This document shows, piece by piece, positions 1-13,294 of a stretch of 64,000 nt of DNA (the first letter of the stretch is position 1; every line of letters starts with the position of its first letter). A program made the translations under genes and the position numbers. The stretch is from Coptis chinensis (Eukaryota; Streptophyta; Magnoliopsida; Ranunculales; Ranunculaceae): contig CM027383.1 of the NCBI GenBank assembly GCA_015680905.1, positions 90,478,501 to 90,542,500 on the forward strand, written 5' to 3'. The notes below the pieces were generated by a model. The model ran no database searches and was not told where the DNA came from. It saw only the letters and a program-made list of their open reading frames with translations.

Positions 1-3000
1 ACCACTAAAATGGCCATCACACTCTTTGTCATGGCAGAAGGATAAAACCTCATTATATTCCCATTGGGGAATACAACGATGAATAATCTGATATGCACAA
101 TACTTAAAAAGGTAGGGCTCATCCCAGTAGTATAGCTTAACTCTGGCAAAAAACCTCTTACGTTAATTTCTGGACCAAATATCAGGAATAATATTAGAAG
201 CTAAGTAGTTCACAATGTCGGCATACCATGTTGCAGAAAAAATAGAATAAATATACTCATCAGGAAAAGAATCAAGTATGGACTATGAATCACTATCACT
301 GTTATTGGTAAGTCTAGATAAGTGATTTGCAACCACATTTTCTACCCCTTGTTTATCCTTAATTTATAGGATAAACTTTTGCAGGAGAAGAATCCATCGG
401 ATCAATCTCTGTTTAGCATCCTTTTTGGCGAGAAGGTACCTAAGAGCTGTATGGTCGGTGTAAACTAAGGTTTTAGAACCAACCAAATAAGGGCGGAATT
501 TATCTAAAACATAAACGACGGCTAAAAATTCCTTTTCAGTAGTAGTGTAATTGCATTGAGCATCATTTAAAGTTTTACTAGCATAATAAATTACAGTCGA
601 CTTATCATATAGTTTTTGTCCTAACATAGCACCAACAGCATAATCGCTAGCATCGCACATAAGCTCGAAAGGTTTAGACCAATCGGGAAGCTGTATAATC
701 GGTTCAGATGTTAAAGCGGCTTTTAAAGCTACAAAAGCCTGCTTGTAGTCAGAATTAAAATAAAAAATGGCATCCTTTAAAAGCAGATTAGTTAAAGGCC
801 TAGTATTTTCGAAAAATCCTTGATAAAACGCCTATAGAAACTTGCATGGCCTAAAAAGGCTCTAATGTCACGGACAGTCCGTGGTATAGGTAAAGACGCT
901 ATCTTATCCAATTTAGCCTTATCTACTTCTATGTCGCCACTAGATACAATATGAACTAGCATTATCCCTTTCTTTACCGTAAAATGACACTTCTCCACAT
1001 TTAAAACCAAAATTTTCTTCTCACATCGTGTCAACACCTGAGAAAAGTTAGACAGGTACTCACTAAAAGAGTCTCCATAGATAGAAAAATCATCCATGAA
1101 AACTTCCATAAAGCGCTCCACTATGTCACTAAATATATGAAGCATACACCGCTGAAAGGTACCAGGAGCATTACAGAGACCAAAAGGCATCCGTTTATAC
1201 GCATATGTTCCAAAAGGACATGTAAAGGTAGTCTTGTCTTGGTTAACAAGATCGATAATGATCTAAAAATAGCCAGAATAGCCATCTAAAAAACAATAAT
1301 AAGCATGACCAGCTAGACGTTTGAGCATCTGATCTATAAAGGGTAAAGGAAAGTGATCCTTTCATGTCATGGCGTTTAAGCATCTGTAATCAATACAGAT
1401 CCTCCATTTCATAAGAACACGGGTGGAAACATATTCCCCTGCAGCATTACGAACAATGGTAACCCCCGATTTCTTAGGGACTACGTGAATAGGACTTACC
1501 CATTCACTATCGGAGATGGGATATATGATCCCCGCATCTAGTAACCGTAAGACTTCCTCCCTGACCACATCTTTCATGCCAGGATTCAAGCGACGCTGAG
1601 GTTCGCGTGAAGTCTTCGCATTATCCTCCAAATGTATGTGATGCGTGCATACACCAGGGTCAATCCCTTTAATGTCGACCAACCGATCGCAGAACGATGT
1701 TTCCTAATCACCCTAATCAAACGTGCCTCTTCATTAGTAGATAACTGAGAAGATATGATCACCAGATGACTACCATCCGGATCAAGCTGGATATATTTCA
1801 ACTCAGCAGGAAGAGGTTTGAGCACAAGGGTGGGAGGAATTGGCAAAAATGATTTCGGAGGATCCTGGTCTTGAGTTGTGGAGACCTGTTTAGGTAAGAG
1901 GTCCTCAAACCTAGAAGGTAGAGCGTCAGAAGGATCTAAGACAGGGGTAGACTCGAAAAGGGCGCTGACTACCTCTAAGTAGGAGTCATCATCGAATTTG
2001 AAACTACCGAAGGAAAGGAACTGGTGCATTTGATTTTCCGAAAATGTATTGTTGAAATAATCTTGAGCTAGGCTCTCGATCATACTAACTTCCCCATCTA
2101 TAGACAAATCGGGTAACTATTTCATCATCTTGAAAACATTTATCTCAACAGAAAGATGACCAAAGGACATTGACATCGAACCATCGCGGCAGTTTATGAG
2201 CGGGCTGGTAGTTGCCAAGAAGGGACGCCCTAAAATGATAGGAACAGAGTCGTTAGCGACTTCTGTGTCTAGGATAACGAAGTCTGCTGGGTAGTAAAAA
2301 TCTTGGACCTTAACCAGCATATTTTCAACAACACCCTTAAGATACTTAATAGACCGATCAGCTAATTGCAATGTCATTTTAGTAGGTTGTATCTCCTGTA
2401 GACCTATTTGTTTATATAAATAATAAGGGAGTAAGTTAACACTCGCCCCCAGGTCTAATAGCACAGTCGTCGAATTGGGTATCCCCCAAGGTGCATTTTA
2501 CAGTAGGACGACCAGGGTCCTTGTACTTAACGATTCCATTATCTTCAGATAGAGTTAGGAACTGTTCAGTTAAAAAGACATCTTTTGGTATATTGGTCTT
2601 CCGCCTAGTAGTACACAACTATTTTAGAAACTTAGCATGTTGTGGTAACTTTTTAATAGTGTCAAGAAAAGGTAGGTTAATCGTTAGATTTTAAAAAACT
2701 TCCCTAATCTCACCAAAGTTAGTATCCTTGTGTAACATGGCTAGTCTCTGGGGAAATGATGGGTTCTCTCTATATTTAACATATAGATCAATAGGAGTTT
2801 TAACCTTGACCGTTTCTTCTTGGGTTGAGGTTTAACTGGCACCTCTACAGGAGTAGGATCATCAATTACGACTTCGGTATCTAGTAAAATATCAGGTGTA
2901 GGGACCGCTGGTGGGGTAACAACAGGCATAGTTACGGCGTTATCAACCACTCTGCCAAAATGGAGAGTGGTGATGGCATTTAGCTCACTTACATTGATAA

Positions 3001-4980
3001 TTTCATTACTAGGATTACCGGTTACTTCAAAGGCTGTGTTTGGCATTATAAGATTAGGTACGGCTTGACCTGGAAACACACTTTTTGGTGGGAATTTCTC
3101 TTGGGCTAACTATTAGATGGAATGATTAATGGATTGTAAAACTTGTTGGTTAGAATGATTAATGGATTGTAAAAGCTGTTGGCTAACCTATATGAAGGCG
3201 TCGAGACGATCCAGTTGTGAAGGTGTAGTGGACACAGGTGGTGTGACTGGAACTACCTTACGTTGATCATTAACGGGTGGGTTGCGATAGTTATTAGTAA
3301 CCGGAATGATACCTTTATTAGTATTATAATTATTATAATTACCTTGTCTTTGTCCTTGTCTCGGTGGAGCTTGGTTGTAATTTGGCGCTGGCCTAACATT
3401 TTGATTATTAAACCTTGGAGGTGTAACTTGATGATTATTTTTCCAACCGAAGTTGGGATGTTGTCTCCAAGGCGCGTTAGGTTCGCTATTAATGGGACAA
3501 ACATTGTCCGGTTGAGCGAATGATTGTTCATAGACTAGAGGACAATAAGAGTCGGGATGCTCAAGGTTGTAACATAAATTACATGGAAGAATGTTGACGT
3601 TCATGACAGGAGTAGGTTGTTGTTGGACAGAAATGGCTTCTACCTTTTTAGTGAGAGATTCGATTAAAGTTTTATTTCGAGGATCGATTTAACCTCAAAC
3701 ATAATCTTGTGACCTTAACGTGGAAGAAGAATTATCGAGCGGGGATGTCATTACCCCCCGCTTATTTTGACGTTTAGATTGATCTTCCAAGAACCTATAA
3801 GCCTCTGAGGCACCTTTACTAAGGAAACTACCCCCAGTCATTATGTCAAGAACCTCTTTATGGTGATGTAAAAGCCCTTTGAAAAAGGCACGAACAAGCG
3901 TGTCCTTCGCAAGGTTATGATGTGGACACTCAATGAGAAGATCAATGAATCGATTCTAGGCCTCTGAAAAGGATTCATGAGGATTCTGGCGGAAGAAATG
4001 AATCTTTTGAAGCATTTCATCTGTCTTTAGCGGTGGGTAAAATTGTTCCATGAATAATTGAACAAGTTTGGCCCATGAGTCTACAGAATTAGGCGCTTAG
4101 GCAGTTAACCAAGATGCCGCCTAATCGGTGAGGGTGAAAGGAAACACCCTCAATTTAATTTGCTCCAAACCAACGGTAGGATGATGAAATATGGTAAGAA
4201 CTTGTTCTATCCTACACATATGCTGATAAGGCTTTTCATGGTCTAACCCATGAAAAACTGGCAACAAATTAAATATATTCGGGGGGATTTGAAAATCCCC
4301 CACTGGGTCTGCAAGAACGATGCAAGACTTTCGGCTATCGTTAAGGGCCTTGTAAAAATCAGAGAGAAGAGTCTCTGTTTCGTCAGCCATTGTTGCTGGG
4401 GTAGTGTGTGGTATTCTAGATAGGCGTGTTCGTTGGACGCCATGCGATAAATAATGTAAGATGGTTTACTAGTATCGAACCTTAATCTCATACAAAGTTA
4501 AGGCCAATAAGAAACAAACCACCTAACAAACAAATCAAACAACCCCGATATGCTAGAAAGAAATCCTCTAACACAAGAGGCTAGGAGTGGAAGCAGGAGT
4601 ACATGAATGCCTCCTTGCTACGCGTTTGAATAGCGTCATGTATACCCAATCACAGTGTATTCACGAAGTTGGAAACACTGAATTACTTTAAGAAAGTGAG
4701 TTGGAAACTAACCTGTGAAAATCGGGCTAGTTGTGGTGAGGTGAGGGCTTTGGAACTAGGTATAGAGGGCTGGCGCACTTTGCCTGAACCAATGTCCAGT
4801 GTTTTAGGGTGCACGCCTCCCAAGATAGCTATGGGTGCGGGCGTGCTCCGTGTAGAATTCTAAAAAAAATATTTCTGAACCAAACAAACACAGTCAGAAC
4901 CAAACAAGGGTGGGTGGATTTAATGGGGTTTTGGTAGGGACGAAAATACTAAAGGAAACGAATTTAAACAGAACTAAGAT

Positions 4981-4993
4981 GGCAGTGGCGCCA
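4981..4993 (-). other. Primer binding site of element A
   Basis: On the minus strand this reads TGGCGCCACTGCC, two bases from the LTR end. It is close to TGGCGCCGTTGCC, the complement of the 3' end of plant tRNA-Asp. The tRNA assignment is from memory of that tRNA and from 11 of 13 matching bases. Confidence 0.65.
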
Positions 4994-4995
4994 TT

Positions 4996-6312
4996 TGATA
5001 AAAGTAAAATGTTTCGTTTACTCTTACTTAACTAATTAAACTTAAATAGAAGTAAAACATACTAATTTACTCTAAATTGTCAAAGTTATCTACTCTCGGT
5101 TATCGTGAAATATATGGAGTAGAGAATTCGTTCCACTCCTAGTCCTTTAAACGTAAGTTTCCACTAGTTTTATCGATCTTAACAAAATGAATGAGAGTAA
5201 TGATTTAAAATTATACTACTATGGCAATTAAACTTAAATAAGATGTTTAACTTATACTATGATAATTGAATATTAAAATGTGAATATGGAGAAGGGATTA
5301 GGGGGATTTGAATCTACTTGATGTACTCCTAATATGCTAGTGTAGATTATTGCAATCCTAATAAAATAAGATTAAATGTTCGATCCCTAATTACTCATGA
5401 CAATCTCTGCCAAGTAATAATTAGCATGTGAGGAAGTCCAACCCATTCTCATGGCGAATCAACTAACCTACTAGAGTGAAGCTCTTAAAATGCAATAATC
5501 ATAACTAACACATCAAGCTTCGTCAAACCCCTCTAATGGAGGTTTAGCTAAAAGTCATTAGACTATCATAAACATATAAATAAGAAAAAAACATGATGAA
5601 GAACAATAACTTTCTTTTATTAATCTAATAAATACTGAAGAACAATAAATAACTTAAGTTTAAACTAATAACTAAATCTAAGTTCTAACTATCTATCTCT
5701 AATTAATTATATCTATCTAAGTCTAAGTATATCTAAGTATATGCCTTAGTCCTCTTTATATAAGAGATGCTAGGTTTACAATTTCGTGCATGGGCTTTGG
5801 AGCCATGTTTTGGGCCCTTAAATCAAGCCCAAAACCTAATTACATAAGTCCAAAAAGGGTTTATTTGCTGGAAATTACTGTAATAGCCTTTTTGTTCACT
5901 TCTACTCCTCTAATTAGGTCAAAGCTTAGACCGTTAGAAAGCTCTTTCTGAGCCGGTCGTTTTGACATATCATAGGCCCAATTCCAAGATTTGTGTCCAA
6001 AGATACAGCCTGCAGAGGTTCTGTTAACTTTTCTGCTCTATTTCTGCCCGCCTTAACTTTGACTTTTCATCTTTGACTGGGCTTTAAAAAGACTTTTTCT
6101 CCTTGAATCTTGGTCTTTAATCATAGAACTTCTTAGCAACCAACCTTTGCTCCTTTATCTCGCAAAAGTGACATGTTTCTTCACATATTTGACTCCAATG
6201 TCTGAAATACATAAACGCACGTAAACAGTACTAACTCATATTTATTATACACATAATTGGTCTAAATGTAATGATATTAAGAGGTTAAAACTACAGTTTT
6301 GGACTATTATCA
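4996..6312 (-). repeat. 5' LTR of Athila-like element A
   Basis: The LTR begins TGATAA and ends TTATCA on the plus strand, a short inverted repeat shared with the LTR of element B (13295-14457) and the solo LTR at 48430-49413. All three share an inner block around GGTCGTTTTGACAT and an end around AAAACTACAGTTTTGG. A PBS-like sequence sits two bases outside its left border. Length is about 1317 bp. Confidence 0.85.
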
Positions 6313-7881
6313 TTACCATTACAGTGAATACTGTTTACTTCAAAAGCGGTGTTTGTATATTTAGGATTAGGCACTACTTGACCTGAAAGCACGTCTGTTT
6401 GGTTAGGAGATAGGTCATAAATTACCTTTTGGCACAAATACTGCATCATTTGCATCATTTGTTGTAGCATGTTAGAGTTTTGATCATGCTGCTCTTTCAT
6501 AAATTTGCAATTTTGTTCATTTTGTTCAGTCATAGGAGGAGTGACTGGAATTAAGGCTTGTTGAACGTTAATGTCTGGATGTTGATAGTTCTGGGTCATG
6601 GGCACTAAACTTCTATCTGGTCACCTAATTGTCCTTGTTGATGTTGGTTAAATTGGTGGAAGTTTGTAGTGGGCCTAACATTTTGATTATTAAAACCTAG
6701 AGGTGTAACCTGTTGTTGTGGATTATAATTAGTGTTTGGTCTCTATTGTGTGTTAGGGTTGTTATTAAAAGCGCAGACATTGTCTGGCAGTGGTGGTGGT
6801 TGTTCATAGACAAGAGGACAATAGAAGTTGGAATGCTCAAAACTAAAACAGAAATTACAACGAGGAGAGTTTATGTTCATGACAGGAGTGGGTTTCGTTT
6901 CTTGTTTATTGACAAAGAGAGCATTGACCTTACGAGTGTGGGATTCAATTAAAGTTCTAAGTTCAGGATTTTGTTTTACCTCAAACATACTAGTTGCCTT
7001 AACTGTTGAAGAAGACGAAGTGGAGCGGGAGCAATCGTTACCTCCCCAGTTGTTACTTTTTTTGAATTGATTATCTAAGAAGTTATATGCATCTGTGGCT
7101 CATTTACTTAAGAAAGTACCTCCGTTTATTATATCTAAAGTCTCCTTATGGTGTTGGGACATGCCTTTGAAGAAGACACGAACTAGTGTGTCTTTACCAA
7201 GATTATGATGGGGACATTCTACTAGAAGATCAGTGAAACGATTCCAAGCCTCAGAAAAGGATTCTTGAGGCTTTTGGCAAAAGAAATGAATATGTGATGG
7301 CATCTCATTAGTCTTCTGTGGTGGGTAAAATTGTTCCATAAATAATTCAACTAGTTTTTCCCATATGTCAACAAAGTTTGGCTTTTGTGTTGTTAGCCAA
7401 CCTGCTGCTTTGTCAGCTAGGGTGAAAGGAAACACCCTTAGCTTTTATTTGTTCAAGTGTTACGTTAGGATAATGGAATGTAGTAATAACTTGTTGTATC
7501 CTACGTAAGTGTTGATAATACTTCTCATGGTCTAACCTATGGAAAACGGGTAGCAAATTAAATATATTGGGGGGGATTCTGAAATCTCCCGTAGTATCTG
7601 CAAGAATTATGCAGGACTTAGGTCCATCGTTCAAAGCCTTATAAAAATCAGAGAGGGGTCTCTCTGCTATTTCTTCACCCATTGCTACAAATGTAGTTGG
7701 GGTGGGTGTAGGTGGTGTGTGTGTGGTGATGTGTGAATTTCTAGATAGGCGATTATTTTTGCGTCGATGATAAACTAATAAGGCAGGTTTATGTGTACTA
7801 GTTCTTAATCTCATACAAGTTTTAAGTATAATATGTAATTCCTAATGAGCATGCAAAAATAGCCTTGATTATAAGGGTGGA

Positions 7882-8022
7882 ATTTGAGCCGAGCGGCTCG
7901 GGCTCAGCTCGTTTATAGCTCACTCGAGCTCGCTCATTTAGTTATATGAACCAAGCTCGAGCTCAGATTAAGGCTCGTCTATAAACGAGCCAAGCCCAAG
8001 TAGCTCACGAGCCGGCTCATCT
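7882..8022. repeat. Left subterminal GAGCTCG motif array of the hAT element
   Basis: Repeated, partly palindromic GAGC/GCTC words (GAGCCGAGCGGCTCGGGCTC and variants) occur in both orientations. The right end has the matching array at about 12135-12340. Multiple short subterminal motifs are the usual transposase binding sites in hAT elements; here the role is inferred. Confidence 0.7.
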
Positions 8023-9293
8023 AAATACACTATAATAGAATAGTAGATTACGGATCAGTGGATCAACCAATAGTCCAAGTCCAACTAGTAACCACTAAAG
8101 TTTAAACCAATACCCATACCCATGACCCAAGTTATATAGTTTAGCAACCCATCTTTCATTTTCAGGGTTTCATTCACGCCTCAAGAAAAGAATCATTCTT
8201 TGTAGGGTTTCACCAACAACAAAGGTTCTACTCTCTCTCTGACTCTCATCTTTCTTCCTGATAACACCAAGACAAGTTCACCACTCTCAGTCTCTCACTC
8301 TATTTTCTTTTCTTTTTCTTCTCTTTGGTTTTTGGTCATCCATTTTCTTTTAATTTATTGTTTGTGTTTGTACTGTGCAGGAATGGATTAGCTTATCCCT
8401 CTTTCTTGTCAACGTTTTTCTTCCCTCAATAACTGAAACAACCCCACTTTCCATAACTCATAAAACACTGGAGAAATCAAAGCAACAGATTTCAAACCAT
8501 TACAAGAAACAGAACAAGTAAGTAATTGAAACAAGTCTTTATATCTATTTCCTCAAAAGTAGGAGTTGAATTTTCTTTTCTCATTTCGATCCCTTGAGTA
8601 ATTTATAATTACTTTTCTCCTTCCTCTCTTAATTCAACAGTCAACACCATGTCATTGTTTCTGGAATAATCTGGAGCAGTATGCTTGTCCATTTTTAACA
8701 TACAACATCATTTTCATTTTCTACAAAGCTTTTGTGCACACTCTGCGATGCAGGGGTTATACAGTACTTTGTGAGCCTCTTAAATTATTAACAAACTTGT
8801 CAAATTAGGGGTTCCAGTTGTGAAGCCCAATTATTTTCTACTGCAAAATAGGACGACACTATTATGTTCAACACTAGTTTTAAAACTAACTACAGAGGGG
8901 ATAGTTTCAAGTGGTGGGTCAACTCTAGCATGTAGTAAATGAAAGAAAATTGAAACAAAACCTGAAAAATAAGTAATGCCACGACTAATTTCGTTGAGAA
9001 ATTGATCGATTGATTCTTTTAACATGGTCTGGTAGTTTTCACCGATTAGTATAGTTGGTTATAGTTGGTTGTGGTTGTGTTGAGACTTGAGACTAATTTC
9101 ATTTTGAATGGCTGAGAGAAAGTGATTTTCGTGACCGGGCTTCTTAGCTTCTTTCAATTCATTCTCGGTTGAAATCTTGTAATTGTTTATTTTTTCTAGG
9201 GACGCATGAATTAATTGTTTATTTCTTGTGATTGATTATTCCTTTTTTTACTTTCTTCTTAAAAACTGATTGGTTTGAAACTTTTGACTAGAT

Positions 9294-11385
9294 ATGTCTG
9301 ATTTGCAACCTGAACTTGTTTCAAGTACGCCTTTGCAAACTCCAAACACTTCTACTACTGAACATCAAAGTGGAGTAACACAGCAAGAAATTTCACACGA
9401 ACAACACGAACAATCTGAGAATCCAAAGAAGAGGGTTAGGGCCAAGACATCCGTTGTTTGGAACGAATTTATAGAAATAATTGTCGAAGACGTAAAGAAG
9501 GCTGAATGTAAACATTGCAAGCTGAGGCTTTCTTATACTGATGGGGGGCCAACAAGTCTTAAAAGGCACATACCTATTTGTATACCTCGTATTGCTGCAA
9601 TTTCTGGTCAAGGTAAATTTCCTAAACAATCTCTTTTGTCATTTGATAGTCATGATGGTTTGACTACATATAAGTTTGATCAACAAAAAGCAATAGATAT
9701 TTTAGCAAAAGCCATCATTGCGCATGAGTATCCTTTTAAGATGGTAGAACATGAATTGTTTGTGCTGTTTTGTAAGTTATCAATCCTTGTTTTGATCTAA
9801 TTAATCGCAAACCTATTAGAGATTACTGTTTGAAAGTCTATGAATGTGAGAAGTCGAAGTTGAGGTTAACATTGGGAAATGTTGGGAAGATTGGTTTAAC
9901 ATCTGATTTGTGGACCTCTAACCAAACCGTTGGTTATATGTGCCTCACCGGTCACTTTGTGGACTCAGAGTGGAAGCTCCAAAAGCGTGTCTTGAGCTTT
10001 TGTTACTTGCCACCTCCTCACACTGGAGTTAACATTGCTGATTGCATTTTTCAATGTCTTAGTGTGTGGGGGATCGAGGAAAAAGTGTCTTCCATTACAC
10101 TTGATAATGCCTCTGCAAACGATGCAGCTGTTACTAGCCTCTTGACTAGTTTTGGAGAGAACCTTTATTTTGGTGGTAAAATATTCCATGTTAGGTGTTG
10201 TGCACATATTCTGAATCTTATGGTGCAAGATGGATTGAAAGAGATCAAACGTGTTGTGGAGAATGTTCGTGAAACTGTGAAGTATGTCATATTGACCCCT
10301 TCACGACTTCACAAGTTTAATGAGATTGTGAAACAATTGAAGTTGACGACCACCCAATCTTTGGTTCTGGATGTATCCACTAGGTGGAACTCAACATATG
10401 ACATGTTGAGGTTTGCACTTCTCTTTAAAGAAGTCTTTCCAAGGTACAAGGTTAGAGACTCTCAATATGATTGGTTACCGTCTGAGGATGAATGGGCAAG
10501 AGCTTCGGAGGTATGCAGGTTTTTGAAGATCTTTAATGATGCAACAAAAGCATTTTTGGTCAATTCTATCCAACTTCTAATCTGTTTTTTCCTGAAATTT
10601 GGAAGATAAAATAGATCTTGTTGCAAATGTCAGTGGATACTAGAGAATGGATGGCTTGTATGGTAAAAGCCATGAAAGACAAATTTGATAAATATTGGGA
10701 AAAATGCAACCTTTTGATGGCAATAGGTGCTGCCCTAGACCCCCGAAACAAATTGAAATATATCGAGTATGCTTTTAACAAACTTTATCCCACCCAAACT
10801 GCTGAAGATAAACTTAAAGTTGTTTGTGATTCAATGATTGAGCTTTTTGAGGATTATGTATCCAAAGAAGCAGAGGTGGGTAATATTAACCAAGAGAGTG
10901 GAGCTAGAAGTAGCAGCTCAAGTGAGATAGCCGAGTCGAGGTGTGAATTTGAAATGTGGGCCACGGAAACAAATTGTGTTCAATCAAATGCTAAGTCTGA
11001 GATAGAAGTGTATTTGGAAGAAGGCATCTATGTTGGTTGTGATGGTACTTTTGATGTTCTAAACTGGTGAAAAGCAAACACTTTGAAGTTTCGGATCCTT
11101 TCAAAAATGGCTCAGGACATTTTTTCGATCCCGGTGACTTCGGTGGCTTCTGAGAGTGCCTTTAGTGTTGCTGGTAGAGTCATTGATGATCATCGAAGTT
11201 CATTGAGTGTGGAAACAATAGAAGCATTGGTTTGTACCAGAGATTGGTTGCGAACTGAATTTGGGATTGGCAAATCTGTGAATGTAAGTATATATTTTTT
11301 TTATATGTAAGTTCAATATTACTAAAACTTTAGTGCATTAAATACACTTATAGTGGTGCTTGCTTTGCAGGGTCAGGCCACATAG
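9294..11385 (+). pseudogene. hAT transposase (BED zinc finger, RNase-H-like core, hAT dimerisation domain), decayed
   Basis: Cut-and-paste transposase of the Ac/RICESLEEPER type. A BED zinc finger lies near residues 55-95 (CKHCKL...RHIPIC). The core shows the first Asp in LTSDLWTS, the second in TLDNASAND, the RCCAHILNL Cys/His motif, TRWNSTYDM, and the final Glu in SESAFSVAGR inside the C-terminal dimerisation domain. It is not functional as read: reading-frame shifts lie near 9780 and 10560, and stop codons interrupt the frame near 10612 and 11067. The last coding intron appears intact (GT at 11284, AG at 11369-11370), adding five codons (G, Q, A, T, stop). An intron-like AG just before the ATG suggests a 5'-UTR intron. 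Confidence 0.9.
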
Positions 11386-11572
11386 CTTAATTTGCTCCAC
11401 GCCTCCACTATTGTAAAGGTGTTTCTTCTAATCCTAATCACCATTTGTATTTTGTTTTGTAAAATAAATGTAAGTTGTCCTTTACTTTACTGGTTGTCTA
11501 GTAATTATAATGCTTTCTATAGTTAATGTTTTTGTATATTAATTGTTGCTAAACAAATTATTGAACATGACC

Positions 11573-11734
11573 TTGGTTCCTTTTTGTGCAGACTGGTATT
11601 GATTCTTTTTTGTGTAGATGTGCCTGGCCTTGATTCGTTTTTGTGCAGACTGGCCTTGATTCTTTTTTGTGTAGATTAGCCTGGCCTTGATCCCATTTTG
11701 TGCAGACTGGGCTTCATTCTTTTTTGTGCAGACT
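11573..11734 (+). repeat. Minisatellite in the 3' non-coding part of the hAT element
   Basis: Six units built on TTGATTCTTTTTTGTGCAGA follow one another. Units of about 26 and 31 bp alternate, so the array can also be read as about three copies of a 57-bp unit. It lies between the transposase gene and the right subterminal array. Confidence 0.8.
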
Positions 11735-12134
11735 AAAGCTTCAAATGTGTGATGGTGGGAAAGCTTGTCCAAGTTACCAAGAAGATTGAACTGGGATCAA
11801 AGTGGTGCCCACCTTTTGTTATTTTTTTCCTTAAAATTCCACAGATCAAATCTTGTACTTATGATCTTTTAAGACATCTAAAGATGTTTTTGATTTTTTG
11901 GTATGAAATGTTAGTATGTCAGTCAGTTCAGTTAAGTTATGAATGTAAGTCAGTAATGGTAGTATGTCAGTTAGTTATATGAATGTAAGTCAGTAAGTGG
12001 TTGCCTGGTTGGGAGTCTTTTTATTTTGTACTGCATAATCAGATTTCAAGCCTAGCAAGCTTCAGACAATGACTTATAATTTATGAATGTGGGTTATTTA
12101 ATTTTGTATTGCATATTCAAATTTCAAGCCTGAC

Positions 12135-12340
12135 AAGCTCGTATAACAAACGAGCTTGAGCTCGGCTCGAGCTCGTTTGGTTAAACAAGCTTATTGAGCT
12201 CGAGCCAAGCTTTCTATATATCATTTGAGCCGAGCTCAAGCCTATTTTAAAGCTCACCACTAAACTCGAGCCGAGCCTGAGCCTCTCTTTTTATTTTCGA
12301 GCCGAGCCTGAGCACTTTAAAGCTCGGCTCGATTAGCTCG
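12135..12340. repeat. Right subterminal GAGCTCG motif array of the hAT element
   Basis: Counterpart of the left array, with words such as CGAGCTTGAGCTCGGCTCGA and GAGCCGAGCCTGAGC. It is longer and denser than the left one. Confidence 0.7.
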
Positions 12341-12361
12341 AATTCCACCCTTACCTGATTA

Positions 12362-13294
12362 TTATTAGAAATAGAATCCTCTTACAGTAGATTTGAGGAT
12401 ATAAAAAGGTGTTACCTAGAGCGTCCTTGCTACGCGTATAAATAGCGCCTTCAACAGCCTTGAAGCACGTCTACTAAAAACTTTTCAAACCAACGACCAG
12501 GTCGGCCACTTAAGAATTGAGGGAGGTTGTCCGTGCATGCACGTTCCTTAATTAGATAACCTCAATTCTTTGAGTTTTATAGACACCGTAAAGTATGAAA
12601 AAAAAATTATGCAATTACTGGAGTGGTTGGGCATACGAGTACTGTATTTGTACTGTACTCGTGACGTAATATTGCAGTTAGTATAAAAAAAATAAATATG
12701 GGAGCGGGCGCGCTAAAAAATAGGCTAATTAAATTGGGCGCGGGTCGCGCTTTTGTACTTTTTTAGTAAGTTGAAATTTTATTCATAATGATAACGAATT
12801 TTACAAATAATTAGGACAAACGTGCAACAAGTTGTGCCGCAAGTCCTTTCTAAATAGCAAATCTTATCTTTCTAAAAACAAACTCGTTAGAACCAGCTGT
12901 CATAACATTATTGTCCATAACTTTATGAAGCCGCTTGAGGAGCTTAACATACTATTTTTTTTTCCGTAAATTTAAAGGAGCGCGGGGCGCGCTCTAGACA
13001 GGCAAATTTAGGGCGCGGGTTGCTACTAAAAGTAGAACGCGAGTCGCGCTCTGTGAAGGCAAAATGAGGGCGCGGGTGCGCTCTCAAGTAAATAACGAAG
13101 TGTGAATTTTTTAGGGTCAAGTCACGGGAGTGCAAGGAGTTGTTTTCGTAAATTGTATGCACTCAGGAAGTAGCAGAATTTTTTTGAAAAATCGTGAACA
13201 GTGAAAACAGTGTTTTGGTGGAAGAAATAGTGAACAGTTTTGATTATTCTAAACACGCTATATGTAACAAAGCAAAATGGCAAGCGACGCCATT
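12362..13294 (-). other. Leader of element B, no gene
   Basis: Non-coding stretch between the hAT insertion and the LTR of element B. It shares CCTTGCTACGCGT with the leader of element A near 4615. It carries several copies of a G+C-rich motif related to GGGCGCGGGT-CGCGCTC (about 12705-13085) against an A+T-rich background. I see no open coding sequence that resembles a protein family. Confidence 0.6.

Larger units (their letters stand above)
1..6312 (-). mobile_element. Athila-like Ty3/gypsy LTR retrotransposon A, partial
   Basis: Fossil element read on the minus strand; only its 5' part lies in the window and it runs off the left edge. Parts from right to left are the 5' LTR, a primer site, a leader of about 600 bp, gag (about 2.7-4.4 kb) with a CCHC-like motif, an aspartic protease region (about 2.1-2.5 kb), reverse transcriptase (about 0.8-1.7 kb, with the F-M-D-D motif) and RNase H (about 0.36-0.7 kb). 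The gag and RT wording matches the Athila lineage as I know it. The coding region is broken, by my rough estimate in about ten places. It is inserted into the gag of element B, which resumes at 6313. No age can be given because only one LTR is visible. Confidence 0.88.
7872..12353 (+). mobile_element. hAT-superfamily DNA transposon with TIRs and 8-bp target duplication
   Basis: The left end reads TAAGGGTGGAATTTGAGC and the right end is the inverse of TAAGGGTGGAATTCGAGC, a nearly perfect terminal inverted repeat. The flanks are CTTGATTA (7864-7871) and CCTGATTA (12354-12361), an 8-bp duplication with one mismatch, the hAT signature. Total length is 4482 bp. Both ends carry dense GAGCTCG/GAGCCGAG motifs (about 7884-8020 and 12135-12340), the kind of subterminal array hAT transposases bind. 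A transposase gene on the plus strand occupies 9294-11385. It sits in the leader of element B and so is younger than B. Confidence 0.93.

Noticed and set aside
3253-3531. Overlapping frames in gag of element A on both strands
   Set aside because: They are shadows of the gag frame over an AT-rich, Asn/Gln-rich stretch.
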